Positions 8,960 through 19,383 of a DNA stretch of 37,739 bases are shown piece after piece. Made by a program: the position numbers and the translations under genes. The DNA is from Discostella pseudostelligera (Eukaryota > Bacillariophyta > Thalassiosirophyceae > Thalassiosirales > Thalassiosiraceae): the NCBI GenBank assembly GCA_036940085.1, contig JALLBK010000190.1:1-37739 (forward strand), in the 5' to 3' direction. How positions within the stretch are numbered: the stretch's first letter is position 1; the number at the start of each line of letters is the position of its first letter. The notes beneath the pieces are model-generated. The model was not told the origin of the DNA, did not search any database, and was given only the letters and a program-made list of their open reading frames with translations.

Positions 8960-10723
8960 CTACCAACCACTAAAGTTACCAAATGTAGTCTTCTTCGGAG
9001 GTGGCGGTAAGCGAGACCCAGCCGTGGTAGTACCAACACCGTCATCTCCATCATTCAATGATTTTGTCGTCGGCTTTTTGGATTTGTTTTTCGGCACCTT
9101 AAAATACTTTCCAATGGAAGGGATGTCAGTGGAACCATCCTCAACGATTGCTTTGGAGATCGAGGAAGGTAGCAAAGCGTCTGATGTCTTGATATTGCCA
9201 CCCAACGCAGATGACACACGTGATTCTTTGGATAACTTCTTCTCATCCTTTCTCTTTTGTATTCTCATCCTCTCAATCTCAAACGCTTCATCGACTGGAT
9301 TATCAATTATTTCAATGTTTTCAATTTTTAATGTCTCAAGCGGTCGATCGGTTTCTTCCTCCGTAGGAACTTGCTCCAACCGACGTAGTACTTCAATACC
9401 TCCGACGACTTTACCAAATACTGTATGTTTGCGATTGAGATGGGCACAGGATTTATACGTAATGAAGAATTGTCGACCGTTGGTTCCGGGTCCAGAGTTG
9501 GCCATGGATAAAATGCCCGATCCAATGTGAGTGAGCCTATCATCAAATTCGTCGGGAAATGGCTTGTCCCAAATGCTACTGCCTTGGCCCTCGCTACCCT
9601 TCTTCACCCCCGATTTCTTTCCCCCCTGAATCATGAAGTTTGGAATCGATCTATGAAACTCACTTCCATCGTATTCTCCCTTCTTGGCCAACAAAATAAA
9701 ATTCATGGTTGTTCGTGGGGCGATATCACAATGTAGCTCAATGTCCATGGCACCCTTATTAGTAAACATTCGTACCATTCCCTTCTTTTTGAGGTTGCGC
9801 AACTGTTCACACTGCGAATCGATAATTTCATCTTGGGTAGCCAAGCGTGCACTGTTTTCACGTGTAATGTCCATGGTGGTCGACGTTAATGAACCCGATG
9901 CCTTGCCGGAAGTTTGATGGAACGATGTTAGCAATTCGTCGGTGTAGATCTTGATTGGTTTCTCACTGCCAGCATCATCATTGTCATTACTGTTAGACGA
10001 TTTCATCAATTTCTTCGCCTGATCTTCAGCCGCCCGTTCGCGCTTGCGCTTCTCCTTATCCAATTTCTCCATAATGCGTGTCGCCGTCACACTGTATCGG
10101 ACATTATCACCACTCTGTTGATTTTGTTGTCGTATCACATTCTCCTCCCTCATCTCACGAATATGACTAAAATTCTGTATATCACGTAATTGACAATGCT
10201 CGACATTCTCTACATCCTGTAGAATGATCACATCTGTATCCTTGTTGAATTTGTGCCCACTCACAAGATCTAAATAATTCTTCGCCTTGATATTTAATTC
10301 ATAATAGGCCTCGTAGGAGTAGACATTGGCTTCATTCCTATTGGTACTATCGCGTATTGCCACCACTTTTGTTCGATTGGTAAATGGTTTGTTGAGTACC
10401 GGGCACATCCATTGTCCGGTAGATTCATCTTTATCCATGTTCAAGACAATTAAATCGGATGTGGTCATGGGCCGTCCCGTTACTGGATCCATTTTATGCT
10501 TTAGTAAATGAGGAGTGATGGCGGCATTCTCAAAGAGGACTCCATCGGGGGTGCACACCGGCGTTGTGTAGGGTGTGAGGGTGAGTGCGCAACAGTCGAA
10601 GGGGAGAGGTCGGGTGGCGCCAGCAGTCAAAGACGACGACGACGACGCCGACGATCGCAGTGATTGGTTGGCACGGTGTTCGCGCGCCGATTGGTATTGC
10701 TTTTCCTTCTGACGCTTCGGCAT
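8960..10723 (-). CDS. PPIL2: U-box cyclophilin, PPIL2/CYP60 type
   Basis: Single exon of 587 residues. The N-terminus (about residues 40-165) has the duplicated U-box typical of PPIL2: LPFDCCALTLTPYTTPVCTPDG..., then WMCPVLNKPFTNRTKVVAI and YSYEAYYELNIKAKNYLDL. A charged helical linker follows. Residues about 310-475 form a cyclophilin peptidyl-prolyl isomerase domain (FHRSIPNFMIQGG, GSGILSMANSGPGTNGRQFFIT, LNRKHTVFGKV). The catalytic Arg of FHR and the GxxxQFF-type core are present. The basic tail may be a nuclear signal. PPIL2 is a nuclear E3-ligase-like cyclophilin associated with the spliceosome. The Lys/Arg/Gln-rich start MPKRQKEKQY matches the family. It shares a 530-base divergent promoter with the hydrolase gene. 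Confidence 0.93.
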   Translation of the reverse strand: MPKRQKEKQYQSAREHRANQSLRSSASSSSSLTAGATRPLPFDCCALTLTPYTTPVCTPDGVLFENAAITPHLLKHKMDPVTGRPMTTSDLIVLNMDKDESTGQWMCPVLNKPFTNRTKVVAIRDSTNRNEANVYSYEAYYELNIKAKNYLDLVSGHKFNKDTDVIILQDVENVEHCQLRDIQNFSHIREMREENVIRQQNQQSGDNVRYSVTATRIMEKLDKEKRKRERAAEDQAKKLMKSSNSNDNDDAGSEKPIKIYTDELLTSFHQTSGKASGSLTSTTMDITRENSARLATQDEIIDSQCEQLRNLKKKGMVRMFTNKGAMDIELHCDIAPRTTMNFILLAKKGEYDGSEFHRSIPNFMIQGGKKSGVKKGSEGQGSSIWDKPFPDEFDDRLTHIGSGILSMANSGPGTNGRQFFITYKSCAHLNRKHTVFGKVVGGIEVLRRLEQVPTEEETDRPLETLKIENIEIIDNPVDEAFEIERMRIQKRKDEKKLSKESRVSSALGGNIKTSDALLPSSISKAIVEDGSTDIPSIGKYFKVPKNKSKKPTTKSLNDGDDGVGTTTAGSRLPPPPKKTTFGNFSGW

Positions 10724-10936
10724 GATGATGGTGCTGGATGTTGGGGAGGGATGATTGCAACACTACTACGACTAGTACTAGTACAGACTCTGGTAGTAGA
10801 TGGATTCGACTACATACATACCTCCTACCTCGACGGAAATGAAAGCGGAAAGCGGGGTGGGAAGAAAAGGGTGAGACGAGAAGCAAGGGACGGTACAATT
10901 ATTGGCGATGATGTGCACAGTAGCTGCGTAGGAAGC

Positions 10937-10945
10937 GGCGCCAAA
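10937..10945 (-). promoter_or_regulatory. E2F-like site TTTGGCGCC
   Basis: The plus strand reads GGCGCCAAA followed by more A residues; the minus strand is TTTTTTGGCGCC. It fits TTTSGCGC and lies in the PPIL2/hydrolase divergent promoter. Confidence 0.4.
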
Positions 10946-10993
10946 AAATGGGGCTGTGTTGAGTGGTGGGGTTGATGTGGGCTGTGCTTGCCG

Positions 10994-11005
10994 TTTTGGC
11001 GGGAG
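10994..11005 (+). promoter_or_regulatory. E2F-like site TTTTGGCGGGAG in the PPIL2/hydrolase promoter
   Basis: Exact copy of the 12-mer at 683 and 16796. It is 271 bases from the PPIL2 ATG and 250 bases from the hydrolase ATG, so it could serve either gene. Confidence 0.5.
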
Positions 11006-11254
11006 GGCGGAGAAGAAGAGTACGTTCTGATTTCTCGTGTCTGGCCTTCTCTTCCTGCAGGGCGAAAAGCATTGGCGACTTCTTGTTCTATTCCCCCAAA
11101 TCGCGTTGCTATCGCATCCTATCGCATCGATTAGATACCACATCCACCCACCCACGACATCGACACCATGAACATGAACTTGAACTTCACATTCCGATAG
11201 CTCCCACTGCACCTCAACACCATGGCCATAGACAACTAAGTAAAAAACATTGAC

Positions 11255-13794
11255 ATGACATCCTACGATGACGCCGAGGGCATGCTCCAAGATCAAGGCT
11301 TGGAAGTGGTGGTAATTCCCTACCGTCCTTCGCCGCCCCCACCTGCATTTCGACCACCTCGACATCCCCCCAACAACAATAATGAACAATTGACGCCGCA
11401 ACACTCGCGGACACCGACACCTACTACTACCGCTACCGTGAGTCCAGCAAGTGGTGACGAACAATTGAACGGCGATGATGGTGGTTCAATGAGCCTCGTA
11501 TCCTCTCCTCCTCCTCCACCGCCATCTTCCACCCATGTCATGTTCACTCCGCGAACTCGCTCTCTAGTGGCGGAGGCAATCAATCAAAAAAGTGTTGAGA
11601 CCACTCCGCCACCACCACAAAGCAGGAAAATGTCTACAGGTCGTGGTCGTGGTCGTGGTCGTAGCAGTAGTTGCACTCGTCCATCGCCCATCGACGCCAC
11701 ATGCAACAATATCAACAACACCAATAGAAAAAGCAACACGTGCACCAGCACCAACAACAATTCTCTGATGGCTACCCGACCCAATCGATCAAGATCTTCC
11801 CCCGTCACTTCCTCTTACCATCGAAAAAGTTGTGCAAGTGCCAATTCCGACAATAATAATATTAACAACACTTCCAAAAGCAACAATAACCAAATGGGAC
11901 TCTACCAAATGGCCAAGGCCGGATATCAAGAATTATGCAATGCCATCATTCGACCCCCCCGTTCTAAATACACCATGGAATCACTCGGTCCAGAGGAATT
12001 TACCTTTTGTGGAACAACCATTATACGAAAAGATTTTGGAGTGGTGAATGACCGTGGATTGTTGCTTGAATGTAGCATGTGGAAGAAAAAAGATTTGGCA
12101 GAGGAGGCATGGCATGTCGAGGGCGACGACGACGACAGAGAGGGGGTGGAAGAAATGATGGACGAGGATGAGAATTCATGTGATATTGATGCTTCCAATG
12201 AAAACATCCACAACAATCTTAAATGTGGCCACATAACGCTCAACGTCGAACATTGGGACGAAAGCAAGGAACGGGGTCAGATGTACTTGCATGTTCCAGA
12301 ATCATTTGATATTTCATCCTCGTCATCGACGTTGTCTTTAGCCTACGGTAACAATGACGATATCGGTGAGGAAGAGGAGGAAGATTATGGTCATGTCGTT
12401 CTTCGGAAAAGTACTTCTCATAGTAGTAGTAGTAGTAGTAGTAGTAGTCGGATTGAGGAAGATGAATTACATTGCGATATTCATCGTCAACAACAACAAC
12501 AACGACACCATTCAGAAACCATCGAAAATGATACAGCTTGCAATCATGATCGGGGGGGAATCAATAGACAAACTCAACCAGGCCGCCATCGTCGTCGAAG
12601 AAATCCCGTGGTAATTTACCTCCATGGCAATTCCTCTGGACGGACCGAGGTCATCTCTCAGCTAGGACATTTGCTCAGTTTGGGTGTTTCCATTGTAGCA
12701 TTTGATTTTTCAGGCTCGGGAATGTCCGAGGGAGAATTCGTTAGTTTGGGCTATTATGAACAAGAAGACTTGAAGACGGTCATTCATCATTTGAAAGCCT
12801 CTGGGGAAGTGTCTACTATTGCATTGTGGGGACGATCGATGGGAGCTGCCACGGCGATAATGTACGGAAGCCGTGATCCTACTATATCCTGTATGATTCT
12901 AGACTCGCCATTCACCGACCTGGTTCGATTATGCGAAGAAATGGTACAAAAGGTGAAGGATCAAGGTCTCAACGTGCCCAACTTTGTCGTATCAGTAGCA
13001 TTGCGCATGATAAAGCGTTCTGTCAAATATCAAGCGGGCTTCAGTATACGGCACATTTCGCCCATAAGTCATGTCCATCGATGTTTCATCCCCGCAATGT
13101 TCGTGGCCGGAGAGCATGATGATTTTATTGACAAGCAACATTCGAGGTGTCTACATGCAAAGTATGCGGGAGATACAAATCTTGTTTTCGTCGATGGTGA
13201 TCACAATGTGAGTTGATATTGACAACCCAGGCACTTTCCTCTCGGCGCTTTTTCGAACTCAGCTGAATTCTCCTATCACGACAATTTTCACAGTCGCCTC
13301 GCCCGAGATTCTTACTACAGTCGGCGTGCTTGTTTCTCCAGAGTTGCATGCAACTACCCCCCAGCTCGGAGCTGGTGGTGCCACACGGAACAAATTTGGT
13401 CGCACCGCCGTGGGCGAGCAATAATAGCGTTACCATGTTGGGGCGAACCAACGAAAATATTGCCCGAGCTGAGGCATCCTTGACTTTGGAGGAGAGTAGA
13501 TCTTGGCTCCCCGTGAATGGAGCAGTGGCGAAACAAAATCAACAGCCGATACCACGTCAACGTAGTCACCCTCACCTTTCTTCGAAGAGTAGTACCAGCA
13601 GTAGCCTGCCTCCAGGCTTGCCAATGGACAATCATGGCATACGGAGTAGATCTTGTGCCGATGATAGCTACGTTACTGCCTCTCCACCCGCTACTCCCGC
13701 AACCTTGATGGAAGCAACACCACTTCCTGAAATGTCAGAGAGACAAAAGAACATTCAACGGAGCCTGTTCAAGATGCTTGGAAAGCATGACTGA
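11255..13794 (+). CDS. Alpha/beta hydrolase (ABHD17/serine-hydrolase type) with long low-complexity N-terminus
   Basis: Two exons, 11255-13207 and 13294-13794 (intron 86 nt, phase 0), give 817 residues. Residues 1-210 and 370-440 are low complexity: Pro runs, a Gly-Arg repeat, Asn runs, Ser runs and a Gln run. The hydrolase core starts near residue 450 with VVIYLHGNSSGRTE. It has the nucleophile elbow GRSMGAA (Ser528), an acid loop GEHDDF (Asp622/623) and the catalytic His in GDHNSPRP (His650). The intron splits GDHN|SPRP exactly, so exon 2 is needed to complete the motif. The GDHNSPRP ending is shared with plant and ABHD17-like hydrolases, some of which are protein depalmitoylases; the substrate here is unknown. 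The C-terminal 120 residues look disordered. Confidence 0.85.
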
Positions 13795-13911
13795 TATATA
13801 TGCTGAAAATGCACACGAGGATAGAATGATGGTAGTTGTTTAATACTAGATCATTGAAACTCAATAATTATTAGAGAGGACTTAAGATACTTTGTAAAGT
13901 ACATGATGTTA
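13795..13911. other. Short convergent intergenic region
   Basis: 117 bases between convergent stop codons, AT-rich, with room only for the two 3' untranslated regions. Confidence 0.5.
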
Positions 13912-16722
13912 TCAGTCCGTTTTAGACAGCGCGGAACCTTTTTGAGAGTCAAGTGCCAATGAAATTACTTTCACAGATGACCAAACGAATCCAACAACAG
14001 TTCTGTATTCTTTCCGAAACTGCTTCATTGTTTGCTCCTTCCGGTTGGCCTCATCATCCGATGTTTGCAGGCCATCGCCCTCCTTTTGTATGCAGTCGGA
14101 GTCATCGTCTTTCTTGTGCCCAAGATGATGAGTTTTGGCTACTTCATCAGAAAACGAAGGTAGACTAGCCAATGTTGATTTGAGCTGTGCAAGATGTTCC
14201 CTTGCCACAGAGGTTGCGTCGTCGTTATTCTTCAGTGACCCTAACCAGATGTTTGTCATTGAAGGGCAATTGGACAAAAAATTTGAGAACGTTTTGATAT
14301 TATCTAGTTCTCCTTGACGCGCATCACATTCCTCCTTTTGCTCATCACTGAGAGTACCACCCTCGGAGCATTGAACACACTGCTTCAGATATTCCAATGT
14401 CATTTTGGTGGTTCCGCACATAGCCACAAATCCCAACAGGCTGCGTTCGGCTAGACTTTTAGTTTCCTTTGGCGGTGCAGCTGCACTTATACTGGAGCCT
14501 GTGCGTGGCTTTAATCTCGGTTGGTTAGATTGACCCGATTTATTCTCTAGTAGATACGATCCAATCGACAACCACAGAATTGCATCGACGAGATGATTGT
14601 CCAAAAATGAAGAAGAATGAACTTCGTTTGCAAATTCAGGAACCCTCAATGCGTACTGCCCAAGAACTTCAGGCGATTGAATTGATAAAGTGAATATCGT
14701 GCGTAAGAGCTGCAACCTCGCGACTTCCTGCGCATTTGGAGTCTCTGCGTTCAATGTGCCATTCTCGCACCTGGTTGTAGTGTACATTGACAGTATTTCA
14801 CGAAACAAACCAGACTCATATAAAGCCTGAGCATCAGATTCCGAAAGAGTTGCATTTCGACTTCCAACTCCTTCAAACACCGGCTGAAAATCGAATCTAC
14901 CTTGAAGATTTGTCAAATACTCAATCATTGGTATGATGCATACTACAATCCGAATCCATGGGCTGTTCCCTTGAGTTGACTCGTCGCCGCCCAAATTTGC
15001 AGATCTACAATGCGCAAAGACTGATTTTCGTTGACATGCCCCTTCGACGATGCGAGCAAGATAGTGTAGGGAAGTCATAATGGCTTTCTTCATTTCCTCT
15101 CGAGGGCAAACGCTCCACACAGATGTTCCACACATTCGACCGGATGCAGTATTGACCATTTCCTTGGACGAACACATCGATCCAAGAGACGTCAAACCAA
15201 CTATTACAGTAGGCGGCAAACAATGTCTCGGCGACGGTTGGACGGTTTGAGGAGACAACATAGTTTCATGCTCGGAATGAGATAATAATGCAGTGAGTAG
15301 TTGAAGATATGATGGCAAGGCGTCATGTCCATGGTTCTTGTCAAGAGCGCGATCACGCAAAGCGAAGAGAGGCCGATCCCATAATGCAGCAATGTCCGTG
15401 GATTCATCACCATCATTCAGAATTTGGTGGAAAAATGAACTTGATTTTGCTGCATCACCATGATGTTCTCTGTTTGTGATTTCAAGCAACATCATGAACG
15501 ATAGATCAGCCAGCGTTTCAGACATACCCCATTCCGACCAAGCACGTGATGATAATGATCCAAATGCTAATTTGCCGTATGACAAACTTGATAGGAGGTA
15601 GTGTATTGATTTTCTTGTACCCTCGCAGGTTTGATTTGCTTGACTAGGTTCAGATAGCTGAATTGGATCGAAGATCATGTCATGAAAGTCATCGTATTCA
15701 TCAGACATTGCACTCCTCAGTTTTCCGCCGATGATTGTTTGACCGGTTGGTGCGGAGATGCAAGTATCGTCATCAGTACCATAATCAAAATCATCTGGGT
15801 CCGAGTCTTCAGCAAATATCTCGTTCATGGAGTCATTGTCATTGTCAGATGGTCGCATGGCATCGTTGGTGGAATTCGGGACAAAAAAATCACTGCTGGA
15901 GCTGCTATCATCGTCATGTACATTGGAAGATGATGTTAGAACCTCACCGGCATTGCTCTCAACTTCAACCTTTTCCATCCCCTTCACTATTTCCGCTGTA
16001 GCTTCTTCCAGCAAACGCGATTTTTCATCAGCGTCTAACTTTCCAGGTGTTGCACTTGATATTTCTGGGGGATGAAATGATCCCAAAAATTTAACGACAG
16101 TATCATGCTTTTCTGCTTGTTGAATGCATCGATAAGGTCCCTCAACAAATATTGCAAATGCTATGTGTGCGTACCCCTCCGAGGTTGTAATTTTAGATGA
16201 ACCAAACATGGGCTCTGCTGCATCATTACTCGATTGCGCGGATGTAAACGTTCTCGATCGTTCTACGGCACGCGATGAAGCCTGAAGAATCCCACTCACA
16301 AGTCGAGATGATAGAGACAATATTATTGTAGTGTTTGCATTACTCTCCGCATTGCCAGAAATTTTGGTGGACTTGTTGTGCTTGGGAATTAGAGCTTTGG
16401 CCAAAAGACGGCAAACCTCATCTCCACCCGAAATTATTGGATCATCGTGGCATAGCTCTACGTAAGTTGAGCGCAATCTCTCCCAATGCGTCGTTTCATC
16501 ATCTCTACTCGATGATCTGCGGCTGCCCGTCGCCGACGTAGCTGCTGCTGCGGCGCGTAGTCGTTCTCTTTCCTTGATCTCTTCTTCATCTTTGGAGCGA
16601 AGCGCCTCGGCTAACTGCCTGGAGAAAATGCGCAAGAAACGCTGCTCGTCTCGTTCATTGGTGTCATTGCTTGCATCCCGGTCCATACTAGTACTGTCTC
16701 TTTCGTTGCCGGCGGCTTTCAT
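13912..16722 (-). CDS. Unknown acidic protein of 936 residues
   Basis: One long exon. I do not recognise a family. I chose the ATG at 16722 (MKAAGNERD...). The frame stays open to 16980, but that extra stretch overlaps an E2F-like site at 16796-16807 and reads as unstructured Arg/Ser-rich sequence. Residues 1-80 are charged, with a Glu/Arg/Lys helical segment (EEEIKERERLR) and an Ala run. Residues 240-340 are Ser/Asp/Glu-rich and probably disordered. Residues 340-860 look helical, with regular Leu-rich amphipathic segments (SIHYLLSSLSYG, PSYLQLLTALLSH), and could be an ARM/HEAT-like solenoid, though no repeat is clear by eye. The C-terminus is helical and ends VVGFVWSSVKVISLALDSQ. No signal peptide or clear membrane helix was seen. 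It is divergent from psbO. Confidence 0.7.
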   Translation of the reverse strand: MKAAGNERDSTSMDRDASNDTNERDEQRFLRIFSRQLAEALRSKDEEEIKERERLRAAAAATSATGSRRSSSRDDETTHWERLRSTYVELCHDDPIISGGDEVCRLLAKALIPKHNKSTKISGNAESNANTTIILSLSSRLVSGILQASSRAVERSRTFTSAQSSNDAAEPMFGSSKITTSEGYAHIAFAIFVEGPYRCIQQAEKHDTVVKFLGSFHPPEISSATPGKLDADEKSRLLEEATAEIVKGMEKVEVESNAGEVLTSSSNVHDDDSSSSSDFFVPNSTNDAMRPSDNDNDSMNEIFAEDSDPDDFDYGTDDDTCISAPTGQTIIGGKLRSAMSDEYDDFHDMIFDPIQLSEPSQANQTCEGTRKSIHYLLSSLSYGKLAFGSLSSRAWSEWGMSETLADLSFMMLLEITNREHHGDAAKSSSFFHQILNDGDESTDIAALWDRPLFALRDRALDKNHGHDALPSYLQLLTALLSHSEHETMLSPQTVQPSPRHCLPPTVIVGLTSLGSMCSSKEMVNTASGRMCGTSVWSVCPREEMKKAIMTSLHYLARIVEGACQRKSVFAHCRSANLGGDESTQGNSPWIRIVVCIIPMIEYLTNLQGRFDFQPVFEGVGSRNATLSESDAQALYESGLFREILSMYTTTRCENGTLNAETPNAQEVARLQLLRTIFTLSIQSPEVLGQYALRVPEFANEVHSSSFLDNHLVDAILWLSIGSYLLENKSGQSNQPRLKPRTGSSISAAAPPKETKSLAERSLLGFVAMCGTTKMTLEYLKQCVQCSEGGTLSDEQKEECDARQGELDNIKTFSNFLSNCPSMTNIWLGSLKNNDDATSVAREHLAQLKSTLASLPSFSDEVAKTHHLGHKKDDDSDCIQKEGDGLQTSDDEANRKEQTMKQFRKEYRTVVGFVWSSVKVISLALDSQKGSALSKTD

Positions 16723-17083
16723 GGTTAAGTTTGGGTGCTCGCTGGGCTGGCGGTGGTGAAGATTTGCCGCGACGGACGGACGAAATGGATTGAGATTTTG
16801 GCGGGAGGTGACTGTGGCGAACACTCGGCGATTGTGAGGAATCTTTTTGGATACAAAACATGTCCCCGGACACAACTTTGGCGAACTTGTGGTTGAATGC
16901 ATATCTTTGTTCGAAACAATTCCTCCGTAGGATCTTCTCCGTACATACGTGTGCGATCTATCTGCCTCCTTGCGAGCCAAACAAGGACAGACGCTTCCAC
17001 CTCAACCTCAACTCGAAGACGATGCAGCAGCGGCAACAACAAGCACACATCCTGTTCCCACCATTCCCAATAACACCGTCAAG
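16723..17083. other. Divergent promoter and 5' leader of psbO and the unknown 936-residue protein
   Basis: 361 bases between divergent starts. It contains an E2F-like 12-mer (16796-16807). The last 100 bases are C/A-rich (CAACCTCAACTC, CAGCAGCGGCAACAAC), as expected of the 5' leader of a highly expressed gene. Confidence 0.5.
16796..16807 (+). promoter_or_regulatory. E2F-like site TTTTGGCGGGAG between the unknown gene and psbO
   Basis: Exact 12-mer, 74 bases upstream of the minus-strand ATG at 16722 and 277 bases upstream of psbO. Proximity favours control of the unknown gene. Confidence 0.45.
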
Positions 17084-17912
17084 ATGAAGTTTGCCGCTGC
17101 CTGCACCGTCGCCTTCGCGGCTTCCGCCAATGCCTTTGCCCCCTCCAATGTCGGCAACGTAAGTGAAATGATGGATTATGTGTGTGAGGGGCGTCGGGGC
17201 TCGACTGGCCGAGGATGATGCCGAAATAATGTCAACGGTGCACTGACGATTTTCTTGCCTCCTCTCTTGATTTGATTCACAGCGCGCCACCCAACTCAAT
17301 GCCATGAAGGATGACATCGCCCGCGTTGGAGCCGCCGCTCTTGCCGGTGCCGCCCTTTTCGGTGCCACCCTTCCCGCCCAGGCCATCACCAAGTCTGAGC
17401 TCAACCAGCTTTCCTACCTTCAGGTGAAGGGAACCGGACTTGCCAACCGCTGCTCGGAGGTTATCGGCGAGGACACCATCACCCCTAAGGCCGGTGCCCG
17501 CCTTGTTGAAATGTGCATTGAGCCAAAGGCATGGGCTGTTGAGGAGGAGATTGGCAAGGCCGGAAAGACTGAGAAAAAGTTCGTCAACTCGAAGGTCATG
17601 ACCCGCCAGACCTACACTCTTGAGGGAATTGAGGGCAGCATTAAGACCGATGGAGGTAACATTGTTTTCGTTGAGGAGGAGGGTATCGATTACGCCCCCA
17701 CCACTGTGCAACTCCCCGGAGGTGAGCGTGTTCCTTTCCTTTTCACCGTTAAGGAGCTTGTAGCCAAAGGCAATGGAGGATCATTCAAACCCGGCTTCCA
17801 AATGGGAGGTGACTTCTCCGTTCCATCCTACCGCACTGGTCTTTTCCTTGACCCCAAGGGACGTGGTGGTGTCACTGGTTATGATATGGCTGTTGCGCTC
17901 CCTGGTCTTCAA

Positions 17913-17965
<53 letters not shown>

Positions 17966-18128
17966 TATCGGACAGGGAAGAATTGAAATGGAAGTAAACA
18001 AGGTCAACGCCGCCGAGAGTGAAATTGGAGGTGTCTTCGTTGCCTCTCAGCCAGGAGATACTGATATGGGATCCAAGGTGCCTAAGAAGATCCTTACCAA
18101 GGGAATCTTCTACGCCAAGGTCCAATAA
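17084..18128 (+). CDS. psbO: Photosystem II oxygen-evolving enhancer protein 1 (PsbO, 33 kDa)
   Basis: Exons 17084-17158 and 17283-18128 (intron 124 nt, phase 0) give 306 residues. PsbO sits on the lumenal side of photosystem II and stabilises the Mn4CaO5 cluster. The presequence is tripartite: a signal peptide for the ER-derived outer membrane (MKFAAACTVAFAASANAF) ending in the diatom ASAF-type site at ANA|FAP; a short stromal transit part; and a thylakoid twin-hydrophobic segment ending LPAQA, which fits lumenal processing before ITKSELNQLSYLQVKGTGLANRC. Family motifs seen include GTGLANRCSEV, YTLEGIEGSI, GIDYAPTTVQLPGGERVPFLFT and, near the C-terminus, GVFVASQPGDTDMG. The intron falls right after the targeting exon. 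Codon choice (GCC, AAG, GGA, CTT, ATC) is more biased than in neighbouring genes, consistent with high expression. Confidence 0.98.
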
Positions 18129-18869
18129 ATGCCTCTACCTGGAATAACTTGTTGTGTTCTTCTGGCTGTGTCTACCCAATCAGCCCGACCGCCAGCAGTA
18201 GCACTAGCAAGCGACGTAGTCATTCGCTTTAAGGGGTCACTCCCTTGAGCATCCGTTTCATAATTTTAGACGCCGCCATTTACGGCAACTGATGGAACGA
18301 ATAACCCACACAGCTACGAGGACAAGCAAGGATGTGAGAATGCTCTTTGCCCCTCATCATTACAGTTTGTAGTCCTTAAATTTAGCTCTTGTATCAGTGA
18401 GGCTGAAAGGTAATATCGTAGTATTCCCGTATCATCAACTAGCGACTATGCCAGAGTAGTGATATGTGTCCTCTATTTCGGTGTGTGTTGATCACATCTT
18501 GCTTCGCCCGGTAGATTACTTCCGAAACCTGAAACATGTTGCATAAATAAGGATTGTTTGAGGAGCTTGGAGTGTCGGCGACGTGTTACCGGCTTGAGTA
18601 ATGTCAGTGATAGATAAACAGAGGGCGGAAACAAGTCAGTTCGACCGGAGTGGAGAAGGTGCATTCGGATTAATTGATTTCATTAGCAAGATTTTTATTG
18701 GTGCTCGAGTACCTTGTTGACAGGCAAACGAGGAGCCAAAATCTCTATTCACATCCATGTACCTTTAGTACCATCCGCGATAAATGTTGCAACTATTCCA
18801 AAACTAGATATGCTGCTATGAACATGATATCGATGTGTCTCTCTCTATTTCATCCTTATGGTAACATAT
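18129..18869. other. Convergent intergenic region between psbO and the thylakoid microprotein
   Basis: 741 bases between convergent stop codons. I looked for tRNA-like and coding signals and saw none that I can support. The open frames at 18473-18664 (minus) and 18674-18901 (plus) have no domain. It presumably contains two long 3' untranslated regions. Confidence 0.5.
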
Positions 18870-19196
18870 TTATGGCTTCACAAGAGTTCCATATCCGATA
18901 GCAAATCCAACCGCAAGGGAAACAACGCACGCGACAAGTCCAGCACCGTATCCAACCACAACACCCTGATCGATATCAGCGGCTTGTGCGGCGAAGGGAG
19001 CCATGGCGGTGGCAAAAGCAGCAACGGCAGCGGCCTTTTGGTCCTTGGCCGAGGCCTCTGAATCCTTGGGAACGGCCGCAAGTGGCTTGATCGCCTTTAC
19101 CGAGGGAGAGCGGGTGGTGGGAGCCACGGGGGCGAAGGCTGAGGCGCAGGCGATGAGGGCCGCGATGAGGATGGCAACAGTTTGGCAGTTCTTCAT
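18870..19196 (-). CDS. Thylakoid-targeted single-span microprotein (mature about 36 residues)
   Basis: Single exon, 108 residues. The presequence is tripartite: a signal peptide MKNCQTVAILIAALIACASA with cleavage at ASA|FAP (residues 20/21); a basic/Ser transit part (residues 21-55); and a thylakoid hydrophobic domain (AAAVAAFATAMAPFAAQA) ending AQA|ADID at residue 72/73. The predicted mature chain of 36 residues is ADIDQGVVVGYG plus one Gly/Ala/Val-rich membrane helix and the tail TLVKP. This is the form of small nuclear-encoded subunits of photosystem II, photosystem I or cytochrome b6f. The helix recalls PetM (LAVGF), but petM is normally plastid-encoded in diatoms, so I leave it unnamed. 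Codon use is biased like that of psbO, its convergent neighbour. Confidence 0.85.
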   Translation of the reverse strand: MKNCQTVAILIAALIACASAFAPVAPTTRSPSVKAIKPLAAVPKDSEASAKDQKAAAVAAFATAMAPFAAQAADIDQGVVVGYGAGLVACVVSLAVGFAIGYGTLVKP

Positions 19197-19346
19197 TTTG
19201 AATAATATAATGATCTAAATCTGTGAAGAAACAACGATGGAACGGACAACTGGTGAGGACGATCCTGAACGAGCATTTTACAAATACCCCTATCAAGAGG
19301 CAGCCTTCATCGTCCACACTGGACGCAACCTCCGACGGGGAATCTT

Positions 19347-19383
19347 CCTCCCTTGAAGGCCCCTCCCTTGAAGGCCCCTCCCT
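19347..19383. repeat. 15-bp tandem repeat, about 2.5 copies
   Basis: Unit CCTCCCTTGAAGGCC at 19347-19361 and 19362-19376, followed by a partial third copy to 19383. Copies are identical. Confidence 0.8.

Larger units (their letters stand above)
10724..11254. other. Divergent promoter between PPIL2 and the alpha/beta hydrolase
   Basis: 531 bases between divergent start codons. It has two E2F-like sites (10937-10945 and 10994-11005) only about 50 bases apart. Several open frames run through it on both strands, but none shows a domain. Confidence 0.5.

Noticed and set aside
16723..16980. 86-residue N-terminal extension of the unknown 936-residue protein
   Set aside because: Covers an E2F-like promoter word, runs towards the psbO leader, and looks non-coding; the ATG at 16722 was preferred, though not proven.
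17277..18125. Long minus-strand frames (114-148 residues) opposite psbO
   Set aside because: Shadows of the strongly biased psbO codons.
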